Positions 27,145-35,311 of a stretch of DNA of 64,000 nucleotides are shown here, one piece after another (within the stretch, counting starts at the first letter, position 1; the number at the start of each line of letters is the position of its first letter). Below the pieces are notes generated by a model that saw only the letters and a program-made list of their open reading frames with translations, had not been told where the DNA came from and made no database searches. The translations under genes and the position numbers were made by a program. Source of the DNA: Muribaculaceae bacterium (GTDB lineage Bacteria; Bacteroidota; Bacteroidia; Bacteroidales; Muribaculaceae); NCBI GenBank assembly GCA_009775225.1, contig VSPE01000006.1:1-64000 (forward strand), in the 5' to 3' direction.

Positions 27145-28746
27145 ATGTTACGACGCGACGAAACTCACATGCCCGGAGCACAATGGATTGTGCTTATCGC
27201 TTTGGCCATTATGCTTCTGCCCTGGCTCGGACTCACTCTGTTTTACTCAAAAGGAGAGCCACGCGAGGCTATTGTAGCCATGTCAATGCTACAGAGCGGC
27301 GACTGGATACTGCCTCTGAGCTACGGACAGGATATGCCCTACAAACCGCCTTTCATGGCATGGATAATAGCAGCGCTGGCATGGCTTCTGAACGGCGGCG
27401 TGGTAAACGAGTATATATCGCGCCTTCCTTCGGCTCTCGCGGCACTCGCCATGGCTATGGGCGGCTTCGCATGGGCACGGCGCGCCAACGGCACACGCTT
27501 CGCCATGATTTTCGCGCTTGTCACGGCATGCTCTTTCGAGGTATTCCGCGCCTCGGTAGCCTGCCGCGTCGACATGGTGCTCACCGCATGTATGGTGGGT
27601 GCCGTATATATAATGTATAACATACGCGAATACAGCCCGAAGCGCAAAGGCCTCCTGTACCTCGCCGTGATAGTACTGCTCACTTGCGCCACACTCACAA
27701 AAGGCCCTGTCGGAGCACTTCTGCCCTGCTTCGCTATCGGCGTATTCAGACTGCTGCGCGGCGACGCCTTCTTCCCGACCCTGTTCAAGATGCTCGGGCT
27801 GGCAGTTCTGTCTATCGCACTCACTTCGTGGTGGTACATACTGGCATGGCAGCGCGGAGGCGACGACTTCTACCACCTTATGTACGAAGAGAATATCGAC
27901 AGACTTCTCGGTAAAATGTCGTATGAGAGCCATGTCAAACCTTTCTGGTACAACTTTGTTACACTCATAGCCGGCCTGCTGCCGTGGACGCTTCTGCTGA
28001 TGGCCTCGTGCTTCTCGCTTCGCAAGGCACGTCTTTCGGCACTCCGCAGCCCTGGCATGCTCAGCGCAGTCACAGCCGTAATCACAATAGGCTTCTACTG
28101 CATCCCGGCCAGCAAGCGTTCGGTATACCTTCTGCCGGCATATCCCTTTATATGCTACGGCATAACGTGCATACTGAACGGAAAGACCCCCTTGCGCCCC
28201 ATACGCTTCTTTGCGTGGCTCATGGCTGTGCTCGCCATTGCGGCGCCGCTTGCCATTGTGGCACTTCGGATATGGCCGCAAAGCGGACTCACCCTCGCCT
28301 CCGTGCCTTGGTGGGGCTACATAGTGCTGATGCTCCCGCTCGCCACAGGCGTAGCATGGTTCTGTAACCGCCATTCGCCTGTCGGACACATCCTGGTGGC
28401 AGTGTGGACGCTGCTCACGGCATACATGGCAGTAGGCATGCCGGCAGTACTCAACCCCAAGAGCGACTACAGAGCCATACCCACACTCACTGCCGACCCT
28501 GAGGCCGAGATAATATCCGCCAACTCTATATACGGCGATTACAGATATTACTCACTCAACTACTACCTCGGCGACCGCATCCGCTCAGTATCGCCTGCCG
28601 AGGCCGCCGCATATCCGCAGGGAACTCTCCTGCTCTGCCCCTCCAACGCCGACACCGCAGGACTGGCTCCATACTACCGCTTCGAGCCGCTGCTCGACCG
28701 CACTGCCGACCACCGCGACCCCGTGGTACTCGGCACAAGAAAATAG
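27145..28746 (+). CDS. ArnT-like (GT39/GT83) membrane glycosyltransferase
   Basis: A 533-residue protein with about 11-12 membrane segments. The N-terminal loop KGEPREAIVAMSMLQSGDW resembles the catalytic acidic loop of the ArnT/PMT superfamily, and MPYKPPFMAWI follows as in ArnT. Such enzymes transfer a sugar from a polyprenyl phosphate donor to lipid A, protein or another acceptor on the periplasmic face. No partner genes that would name the sugar are nearby. The start at 27145 would make the mRNA almost leaderless; Met9 at 27169 (MPGAQWIV) is an equally likely start. Confidence 0.82.
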   Translation: MLRRDETHMPGAQWIVLIALAIMLLPWLGLTLFYSKGEPREAIVAMSMLQSGDWILPLSYGQDMPYKPPFMAWIIAALAWLLNGGVVNEYISRLPSALAALAMAMGGFAWARRANGTRFAMIFALVTACSFEVFRASVACRVDMVLTACMVGAVYIMYNIREYSPKRKGLLYLAVIVLLTCATLTKGPVGALLPCFAIGVFRLLRGDAFFPTLFKMLGLAVLSIALTSWWYILAWQRGGDDFYHLMYEENIDRLLGKMSYESHVKPFWYNFVTLIAGLLPWTLLLMASCFSLRKARLSALRSPGMLSAVTAVITIGFYCIPASKRSVYLLPAYPFICYGITCILNGKTPLRPIRFFAWLMAVLAIAAPLAIVALRIWPQSGLTLASVPWWGYIVLMLPLATGVAWFCNRHSPVGHILVAVWTLLTAYMAVGMPAVLNPKSDYRAIPTLTADPEAEIISANSIYGDYRYYSLNYYLGDRIRSVSPAEAAAYPQGTLLLCPSNADTAGLAPYYRFEPLLDRTADHRDPVVLGTRK

Positions 28747-28792
28747 AAAAAAAGCGACTCCCTTCTCCACAAACCATAAATTCATAAAAAAA

Positions 28793-29314
28793 ATGATTAG
28801 TCCGAAAATTCAAGACGCTATCAACGCTCAAATTAACGCCGAATTCTGGTCGGCATACCTCTACCTGGCAATGGGCATGCACTTTGAAGCCGAAGGCCGT
28901 ACAGGCATTGCCAACTGGTTCCGCATCCAGTTCAAGGAAGAGCAGGCCCATGCCGAAATCTTCATCAACTACCTGCTGTCGCGCGGCGGCCGCGTGGTGC
29001 TCAAGCCTATTGCGGATGTTCCCGAATCATGGGCTTCGCCTCTTGCCGCATTTGAAGACACCCTCGCTCACGAAGAGAAGGTGACCGCCCTCATCAACAA
29101 TCTCTACGCCCTCGCCGAAAGCGAACACGACTATGCCACACGCGGCAAGCTCGACTGGTTTATATCCGAGCAGGTGGAAGAGGAAGAAACTGCCAACCAG
29201 CTCGTAGAGCGTCTCCGCCTTATCGGCAACGACAACCTCGCCCTTTATATGCTCGACCAGGAACTCGCTACACGCGTGTACAACGTCCCCTCACCTCTGG
29301 CCGCAAAGGCATAA
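28793..29314 (+). CDS. ftnA: Ferritin
   Basis: A 173-residue non-haem ferritin. Ferroxidase residues are present: Glu in NAEFWSAYLYLAM, the EEQAHAEIF segment with Glu and His, and the glutamate/glutamine residues in HEEKVT and FISEQVEEE. It stores iron as a 24-subunit shell in the cytoplasm and limits Fenton chemistry. It lies 46 bases after the glycosyltransferase without a recognisable promoter of its own, and is followed by a very strong hairpin. Confidence 0.95.
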   Translation: MISPKIQDAINAQINAEFWSAYLYLAMGMHFEAEGRTGIANWFRIQFKEEQAHAEIFINYLLSRGGRVVLKPIADVPESWASPLAAFEDTLAHEEKVTALINNLYALAESEHDYATRGKLDWFISEQVEEEETANQLVERLRLIGNDNLALYMLDQELATRVYNVPSPLAAKA

Positions 29315-29319
29315 TGCAA

Positions 29320-29332
29320 GCAGCATAGCTGC
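29320..29332. repeat. 13-base palindromic repeat, copy 1
   Basis: GCAGCATAGCTGC (5-bp stem, 3-base loop), six bases after the ferritin stop. An identical copy lies at 48496-48508 after xseA. Both are in 3' untranslated positions just before a larger hairpin. Confidence 0.45.
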
Positions 29333-29361
29333 CATAGGCAAGTACTCCTACTCTTTACACC

Positions 29362-29419
29362 AAGTTCCATTATGAGCGAGATAAACCACGCGGATATTAT
29401 CTCGCTCATAATGGAGCTT
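29362..29419 (+). terminator. Strong terminator after ferritin
   Basis: A perfect 18-bp stem (29367-29384 with 29397-29414), extended outwards by about five more pairs, around a 12-base loop. A T-rich run (29427-29433) follows shortly after. The length is unusual for a simple terminator. Confidence 0.75.
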
Positions 29420-29500
29420 GAATTACTTTTTTTGCTTTTCCTATGCCAGCACGAAGCTACGCAGCTTAAGGGCGTCCGGGCAAAAGTCGCCAGCTCTGCG

Positions 29501-29534
29501 TTTGCACTTTTTTCGCGAATAATTGTTACCTTTG
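29501..29534 (+). promoter_or_regulatory. Promoter of the dipeptidyl peptidase operon
   Basis: TTTG (29501-29504), a 22-base spacer (slightly long) and TACCTTTG (29527-29534). The ATG lies at 29561. This confirms that the reading frame upstream of 29561, which runs through the ferritin terminator, is not coding. Confidence 0.6.
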
Positions 29535-29560
29535 CAGTGCAACTGACAGAAATACTTGAA

Positions 29561-31759
29561 ATGAATATACGCTATATCATCGCAGCCGCGTGCATAAGCC
29601 TGAGTATAAGCGCATGGGGTGCCATCGGCGCCATGCGCGACAAAACCGTGAGCGAACTTGCCCCCTACTGCTATCCCGACAACAAGGCGGCTTCGGCCGA
29701 AATAGTGTTCATGCCCGACGGCAAGAGCTACGTAGAGCGCTCCGACGACGGTCGCAAGCTCATCATCAAAGACATAGCTTCCGGCAAAGAGCTTGATACG
29801 CTCTTCGACATAGACCATACCCGCGAGACAACTATAGTGGACTTCGAGGGCTTCGCTCTCAGCCCCGACGCATCAAAGGTAATGGTGTGGCGCGCATCGG
29901 AACCTGTATACCGCCGCTCTTCCACCGCCGAACACTACGTATATGAGGTGCGTTCGCGCCTGCTGAAACCGCTCTCCACGCAGCACCGCCGCCAGAGCGA
30001 ACCACTCTTCTCGCCCGACTCCCGCATGGTGGCGTTCGTTGCCGAAAACAATATCTACGCCGCAAAACTCGACTACGGCACAGAAGTGGCCGTGACAACC
30101 GACGGCAAAGCAGGAAAGATAATTAACGGAGCCACCGACTGGACGTACGAGGAAGAGTTCGGTGTAACATCGCTCATGAGCTGGGCACCCGACAATCTCA
30201 CCCTCTGCTATGTGCGCTTCGACGAGAGCGCCGTGCCCCTGTACACTCTGCCAGTCTACGCCGGCACATGCGACAAACAGGAACAGTACGAGCTATATCC
30301 CGGCGTGATGAGCTACAAATACCCCGTGGCAGGCAAGCCCAACTCGGTTGTGAGCGTACACAGCTACGATGTGGAGACCCGCAAGACCAAGACGATAGAC
30401 CTCCCCGGCGGCGCGGCATACTATATTCCGCGCATCGCTTACGGGCCCAAGCCCACGCAGCTGATGATAGCGACTCTCAACCGCGACCAAAACCGTTTCG
30501 AGCTGTTTATGGCCAACCCCAAATCGACCGTTACACGCTCGATATACACCGATGAGTCCAAGGCATGGATTGAGACCGAGACCTACAACGACATACACTA
30601 CGGCGAAAATTCGTTTGTGATAGCCTCGGGCGCCGACGGCTATACCCGCTTCTACGAATACTCCTACGCAGGAGCCAGTCTGCGCGACATAAGCAAGCCA
30701 GGCTGCGACGCCACCGCATACTACGGCGCCGACGCCAACGGCAACCACTACTTTCAGGCTGCGGCTCCCACTCCTGCCGACCGCACCATATACCGCCTCG
30801 ACCGCAAAGGCGTATACACAGCCGTGAGCAAGGAAAAAGGCACCTCTTCGGCCACTTTCGCCCCAGGATGTACATCCATGCTGCTCTCCTACAGCTCGGT
30901 AGACGATGTGCCTACACAATCGCTCTGCCAGCCAGGCGGCAAGACCATACGCACTGTGCTCGACAATGCCTCCTACGCAGCAAAAGCCAAGCCGCTTATG
31001 GCTGTCAAAGAGTTCATAACGGTACCTTCCGACGGCGGTCTTGAACTAAACGGCTACATTGTCAAGCCCCGCGATTTTTCGGCCTCGAAACGCTACCCCG
31101 TAATCATGAGCCAGTACAGCGGCCCCGGCTCGCAGCAGGTTCTGAACCGCTGGCAGCTCGACTGGGAGCAGTACTATGCCTCACAGGGTTATCTGGTGAT
31201 TTGCGTCGACGGACGCGGCACCGGCGGACGCGGTACCGCCTTCCGCTATGCCGTGTATAAGGACCTCGGCCACTACGAGACTGCCGACCAGATTGCCGCG
31301 GCACGCTATGCCGCCTCGCTGCCCTACGTGGACGCCTCTCGCATAGGCATATACGGCTGGAGCTATGGCGGCTACGAAGCCCTGATGTGCGCTTCGGCTG
31401 ACAACACACCCTATGCCGCGGCGGTGTCTATAGCACCCGTTACCGACTGGCGCTTCTACGACACCGTGTACACCGAGCGCTATATGCTCACCCCGCAACA
31501 GAACGAGCGTGGCTACAATGACTCTTCGGCATTGCTGCGCGCACTGCATCTGGGATGCCCGCTGCTTATGATGTACGGTACGTCGGACGACAACGTACAC
31601 CCGGCCAACACCCTCCAGTATGTATCCACACTTCAGAGCGCCGGCATACTGTGCGATATGCTGGTATTCCCGCAGATGAACCACTCTATCAACGGCTGCA
31701 ATGCCCGCGCGGTGGTGTATGCGAAGATGCTCAAGTTCTTCAACGACAATCTCAAATAA
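29561..31759 (+). CDS. Dipeptidyl peptidase IV (S9B family)
   Basis: A 732-residue exported serine peptidase with an N-terminal signal sequence (MNIRYIIAAACISLSISAWG). An N-terminal beta-propeller (about 60-480) is followed by an alpha/beta-hydrolase with the full triad: Ser601 in GWSYGGYEAL, the aspartate near 677 in GTSDDNVHP, and His708 in FPQMNHSI. The VDGRGTGGRG segment before the nucleophile is typical. It releases X-Pro or X-Ala dipeptides from peptides in the periplasm. A longer frame from 29372 is rejected because the promoter lies inside it. It leads an operon with the next three genes. Confidence 0.93.
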   Translation: MNIRYIIAAACISLSISAWGAIGAMRDKTVSELAPYCYPDNKAASAEIVFMPDGKSYVERSDDGRKLIIKDIASGKELDTLFDIDHTRETTIVDFEGFALSPDASKVMVWRASEPVYRRSSTAEHYVYEVRSRLLKPLSTQHRRQSEPLFSPDSRMVAFVAENNIYAAKLDYGTEVAVTTDGKAGKIINGATDWTYEEEFGVTSLMSWAPDNLTLCYVRFDESAVPLYTLPVYAGTCDKQEQYELYPGVMSYKYPVAGKPNSVVSVHSYDVETRKTKTIDLPGGAAYYIPRIAYGPKPTQLMIATLNRDQNRFELFMANPKSTVTRSIYTDESKAWIETETYNDIHYGENSFVIASGADGYTRFYEYSYAGASLRDISKPGCDATAYYGADANGNHYFQAAAPTPADRTIYRLDRKGVYTAVSKEKGTSSATFAPGCTSMLLSYSSVDDVPTQSLCQPGGKTIRTVLDNASYAAKAKPLMAVKEFITVPSDGGLELNGYIVKPRDFSASKRYPVIMSQYSGPGSQQVLNRWQLDWEQYYASQGYLVICVDGRGTGGRGTAFRYAVYKDLGHYETADQIAAARYAASLPYVDASRIGIYGWSYGGYEALMCASADNTPYAAAVSIAPVTDWRFYDTVYTERYMLTPQQNERGYNDSSALLRALHLGCPLLMMYGTSDDNVHPANTLQYVSTLQSAGILCDMLVFPQMNHSINGCNARAVVYAKMLKFFNDNLK

Positions 31760-31765
31760 GCGGTA

Positions 31766-33085
31766 ATGGCAATCGATAAATCACGTCTTAGCATCCCCCA
31801 CATACTCAAGACTCTGTGGCTCAACTGGATGATAAGCTACGGAGCCATTACGCTGCCGCTGTTGCTCGGCATCTTCACGCCAAAGCTGTGGCTGCCTTTT
31901 ATCTGTCTTGCCGAAGTGTATCTTCTGTCAGCATACTCGCACAACCGTGAGCGCGGAAGACTCGGAGCCGATTCGCCGCCTATCGAAATGACAATCAAGG
32001 CTCTCACCCTCGCCGCCGTGGCAATGTTCGTGGTGGTAATCCTGTGCACCGACTGGCTCGTTCCCACCGTAATACACCTCAAGCTCTATAACAGCGAAAT
32101 TCCGTTTGTGACATGCCTTGTCATGTTCCCCATAGTGGCAGTGCTATGCGCCGCCACGGTGTACATGGGTCTTGGCGCGTACCGCACCCGCGATAGCCAA
32201 CGCCGCACCGGCTTCTATGCCGGCGACAGCGTTATGGCCACGCTGTACTACAACGAATCCAAGTATCAGGTAAAGCTGCTTATGATACTCGCGCTGCTTC
32301 TCGGCGGCGTGGAATACTGGTACTACTTCGCACGCTACATCAACTCCGACATGAACGCGCCCGACCGCTTCTTCTTCAACTACATGCCCGTAGTGATGTT
32401 CCTGCTGTCGGCAGCTGTAATGTGGGGACGCTACGAAAACCTGAGCAACCTGCTCAACACCATGCACTCCAAGCATCTCGGCGACAAAGACCACACTCTG
32501 GTGCGCTATCTCATACTTTGCGGCAACAACCTGCTTCTGAAGGCCGACGACGATATGAGCTGGGATACACCCGCCCAGGTACAGATTTCGCGCACCAACT
32601 CTCTCGGCGACCGTCAGGCCCGAACTCTCTTCGCCGAGAAAACCGGCATCAGCAACTTCGACCTCAGATACTGCTATGCCAACGAAGGCTACGCCACCGC
32701 CGCGAACGTACTCCACTACGCCGTGTTCGTCCCCTCTCAGGAGCAAGACCCCGAGGCCCCGGCAGCGCAGTGGTTCAACGCATACATGATTGACACCGCT
32801 CTGGCAGCAAACGCTCTGGCTCCGTTGCTCGCCAATGAGCTTTACCGCATCCACACTATCACAATGGCGTGGAAGACATACGACCGCGAAGGCAAACGTC
32901 TCTACCCTATCAAGCACTATCGCCCCACCTTCCATATCGGCGACCTGCATGAGTGGAAAGTAGACTACGACGATGCCTCGTGGTTCGACATAGCCCATAA
33001 CAACGAAGACCGCCCCTTCTTCCGCCTCCGCAAGCTGTGGAGGCGCATGACAGGCGTATTCCACCGTAAATCCACTGTTGCCTGA
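31766..33085 (+). CDS. Membrane protein of unknown function
   Basis: A 439-residue protein I do not recognise. Its N-terminal half has about five or six hydrophobic segments (near 20-55, 80-103, 117-140, 172-192 and 206-223). The C-terminal ~200 residues are soluble and include YLILCGNNLLLKADDDMSW and a YPIKHYRPTFHIGDLHEW stretch. It starts 6 bases after the peptidase gene and ends 3 bases before miaA, so it belongs to that operon. No enzyme motif is evident. Confidence 0.8.
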   Translation: MAIDKSRLSIPHILKTLWLNWMISYGAITLPLLLGIFTPKLWLPFICLAEVYLLSAYSHNRERGRLGADSPPIEMTIKALTLAAVAMFVVVILCTDWLVPTVIHLKLYNSEIPFVTCLVMFPIVAVLCAATVYMGLGAYRTRDSQRRTGFYAGDSVMATLYYNESKYQVKLLMILALLLGGVEYWYYFARYINSDMNAPDRFFFNYMPVVMFLLSAAVMWGRYENLSNLLNTMHSKHLGDKDHTLVRYLILCGNNLLLKADDDMSWDTPAQVQISRTNSLGDRQARTLFAEKTGISNFDLRYCYANEGYATAANVLHYAVFVPSQEQDPEAPAAQWFNAYMIDTALAANALAPLLANELYRIHTITMAWKTYDREGKRLYPIKHYRPTFHIGDLHEWKVDYDDASWFDIAHNNEDRPFFRLRKLWRRMTGVFHRKSTVA

Positions 33086-33088
33086 CTC

Positions 33089-34021
33089 ATGAACATGCCC
33101 CACACCACACCCGTACTCGCAATTGTAGGCCCCACGGCCTCGGGCAAGACGCGACGCGCCGTCGACGCGGCCCGCGCCCTCGGCGGAGAAATCATAAGCG
33201 CCGACTCGCGACAGGTGTACCGTGGCATGGACATAGGCACCGGCAAAGACCTCGCCGACTACGGCTCTGACGTGAGATACCACCTCATCGACGTGGCGCC
33301 GGCAGGCCACAAATACAACCTATACGAGTACCTGCGCGACAGCAGGACCGCGCTCGCCGATATTCGCAGCCGGCAGAGGCAGCCGATAATATGCGGCGGC
33401 ACAGGCCTGTATGTGGAGTCGCTGCTGAAAGGCACCCTCCTGCCCGAAGTCCCTGAAAACAAGGCACTGCGCGAAAGCCTGCGCGGCAAGGAGCTACCCG
33501 AGCTGGCAGCAATACTCGCTCAGACCAAGACGCTGCACAACACCACCGACATCGACACCTGCCAGCGCGCAATCAGAGCCATAGAAATAGAACGCTACTA
33601 TCTCGACCACCCCGACGAGGCCGCTCTCGCACGCAACCCGCAGCCCGTCGAAGCCGTCATTGTGGGCATCGACATCCCTCGAGAAGAGCGACGCCGCCTC
33701 ATCAGCGAGCGTATGCGACGCCGCTTCGACAGCGAGAACATGCTCAGCGAAGTACAAGGGCTGCTCGACAGCGGCATCGCACCCGACGACCTCATTTACT
33801 ACGGACTCGAATACAAATTCCTGACCCTGCACCTGCTCGGACAACTGAGCCGCACCGACACGGAGGCTCAGCTCGAAACAGCCATTCATCAGTTCGCCAA
33901 GCGGCAGATGACGTGGTTCAGAGGCATGGAGCGGCGCGGCTTCACCATACACTGGCTGCCATGGGATATGCCCGATGTCGAATTTACCGACGCCATAAAA
34001 ACGCTTCTCGCACATGCTTAG
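33089..34021 (+). CDS. miaA: tRNA dimethylallyltransferase
   Basis: A 310-residue enzyme that attaches a dimethylallyl group to adenosine 37 of tRNAs reading UNN codons. The P-loop GPTASGKT (14-21), the ISADSRQVYRGMDIGTGK motif and the GGTGLYVESLL segment are clear. The C-terminus holds the FAKRQMTWFRG motif of the family. It lies 3 bases after the membrane protein gene and overlaps the next gene by 8 bases. Met3 is an alternative start. Confidence 0.94.
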   Translation: MNMPHTTPVLAIVGPTASGKTRRAVDAARALGGEIISADSRQVYRGMDIGTGKDLADYGSDVRYHLIDVAPAGHKYNLYEYLRDSRTALADIRSRQRQPIICGGTGLYVESLLKGTLLPEVPENKALRESLRGKELPELAAILAQTKTLHNTTDIDTCQRAIRAIEIERYYLDHPDEAALARNPQPVEAVIVGIDIPREERRRLISERMRRRFDSENMLSEVQGLLDSGIAPDDLIYYGLEYKFLTLHLLGQLSRTDTEAQLETAIHQFAKRQMTWFRGMERRGFTIHWLPWDMPDVEFTDAIKTLLAHA

Positions 34022-34943
34022 GCGCTGCATCACCGCCTTGACTTTCGTCGCCGGCACCATGCTTATACATGCCGGCGAGAGGTATCTCACAGTTTTGGAC
34101 AACGCCGTAGAAACCCTAAACTACCACCTGCGCCTCAGCCCAGGCCGCCGCGCCGACGCCGCCATGACCATGTACTGGGACTATGCCGACAGCCTCAACT
34201 ACAGCGCGCTCCGCATAGCGGTGCCCTCGCTCATCGGCGCCGACGACCTTATTGGCACGCGCACGGCCTACAGCGTGCACAGGGTATCTTCCGGGCGCGA
34301 CAGCATACTCACAGAGGGCGAAATAAGCCTATCCTACCGTCCGGCAGGGGCAGAAGGCCTTTCAGCAGTACTGCGTGTGTTCGACGGCAAAGCCTTCCTC
34401 GACATCGGTAGTCGAAAAGCAGAAAAGACCATACCTGTAAATTTCTCCAACACACCGGGCCTCGCCATGGGATACAGCTGCACACACGCACTCGCCGAGC
34501 TGCGGAACGACATCCGCTACACAGGCGGCGTGGCTACCTCCTCGGCAGACTTCGAGAGCGTGGAGGCCCTCACTGCATATATCCGAAGCTCAAAAGACCC
34601 CGTGGAGGGTCTTTGGAAATACCTCGACCGCGACATAGACCTCGACAAGGCACAGCTCGGAGGCACCTACAGCCTCGCCACTGTGCGCCGCCCCGACGGC
34701 GACTACGACATCATATTCCTCGCCGGAGCGAACATGCGGCGCTCCGACTGGCAGCCGCTGCGCATCAAAGGACGCCTGCGCCCTACAATATTCGACAGCC
34801 ACTTCGACCTCGAATGGCACACCGCCACCGGCGTCACACTGCGCGAAGACACTCACGCCACCATTGAGCAGGACGGCGCGATTTTAAGGCTTAACTTCCC
34901 GCTCTCCAACTCATCGATACGCTTTAGCCGGGTGCGACAGTAA
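34014..34943 (+). CDS. Secreted protein of unknown function
   Basis: A 309-residue protein with a signal peptide (about 1-20, MLRRCITALTFVAGTMLIHA). The remainder is soluble with alternating strands, including a repeated FDS-type segment near the end (PTIFDSHFDLEWHT). I do not recognise a family. It overlaps miaA by 8 bases, so it is the last gene of the peptidase operon. The next gene has its own riboswitch-controlled promoter. Confidence 0.75.
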   Translation: MLRRCITALTFVAGTMLIHAGERYLTVLDNAVETLNYHLRLSPGRRADAAMTMYWDYADSLNYSALRIAVPSLIGADDLIGTRTAYSVHRVSSGRDSILTEGEISLSYRPAGAEGLSAVLRVFDGKAFLDIGSRKAEKTIPVNFSNTPGLAMGYSCTHALAELRNDIRYTGGVATSSADFESVEALTAYIRSSKDPVEGLWKYLDRDIDLDKAQLGGTYSLATVRRPDGDYDIIFLAGANMRRSDWQPLRIKGRLRPTIFDSHFDLEWHTATGVTLREDTHATIEQDGAILRLNFPLSNSSIRFSRVRQ

Positions 34944-34970
34944 GAGAAAGCCCACCCCTCATAATTTTAT

Positions 34971-35002
34971 TTTGCCAGTTCAAAAAAAAATCACTACCTT
35001 TG
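34971..35002 (+). promoter_or_regulatory. Promoter of the corrinoid-uptake operon
   Basis: TTTG (34971-34974), a 20-base spacer and TACCTTTG (34995-35002). Transcription would begin near 35009, at the 5' end of the cobalamin riboswitch. Confidence 0.8.
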
Positions 35003-35010
35003 CAGCGCAA

Positions 35011-35200
35011 TGGTTGCCAAGGGTGAATACCCCGATGCATCAAAAGGGAACAGGGTGAAAATCCCTGACAGTACCCGCTGCTGTAAGTTCCGCAACAAGT
35101 CGCTGTGCACAAAGTCATTGGAGGCATCCTCCGAGAAGACGCACAAGCCGACGGAACGAGTCAGAAGACCTGCCGTTGCCGCATCTTCAAGAGAAGGCCT
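35011..35200 (+). promoter_or_regulatory. Cobalamin riboswitch
   Basis: The leader carries the conserved aptamer parts in order: AAAAGGGAA (35042-35050), GGGTGAAAATCCC around 35053-35065, ACAGTACCCGCTGCTGTAA (35068-35086), a CATTGGAGGC region, and the late box AGTCAGAAGACCTGCC (35159-35174). These are the family hallmarks for binding adenosyl- or other cobalamins. Binding normally shuts down downstream expression, here of a TonB receptor and four surface proteins. The frame opening at 35105 runs through this RNA and is not coding there. Confidence 0.95.
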
Positions 35201-35263
35201 ACGGGACTATGGGCACTGACACATACTCAAGGCTTCATGCACGAAGCATTACAGTCGCAATTT

Positions 35264-35311
35264 CCCGCAAAGACCGCTCACGAAGGAGCGCCACGCGGGG
35301 ATTTTTATTTT
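35264..35311 (+). terminator. Riboswitch expression platform, terminator-like hairpin
   Basis: A two-part stem: CCCGC (35264-35268) pairs with GCGGG (35295-35299), and CGCTC (35275-35279) pairs with GAGCG (35286-35290). It is followed at once by GATTTTTATTTT, with the start codon at 35312. This looks like a transcription terminator directly in front of the gene, formed when the aptamer is bound. A second small hairpin (35232-35247) precedes it and could take part in switching. Confidence 0.65.

Noticed and set aside
29372..29560. An open frame that extends the dipeptidyl peptidase 63 codons upstream
   Set aside because: It begins inside the ferritin terminator, and the gene's promoter lies within it.
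35105..35311. An open frame that extends the btuB gene 69 codons upstream
   Set aside because: It runs through the cobalamin riboswitch and its terminator-like hairpin and has no signal peptide; the ATG at 35312 does.
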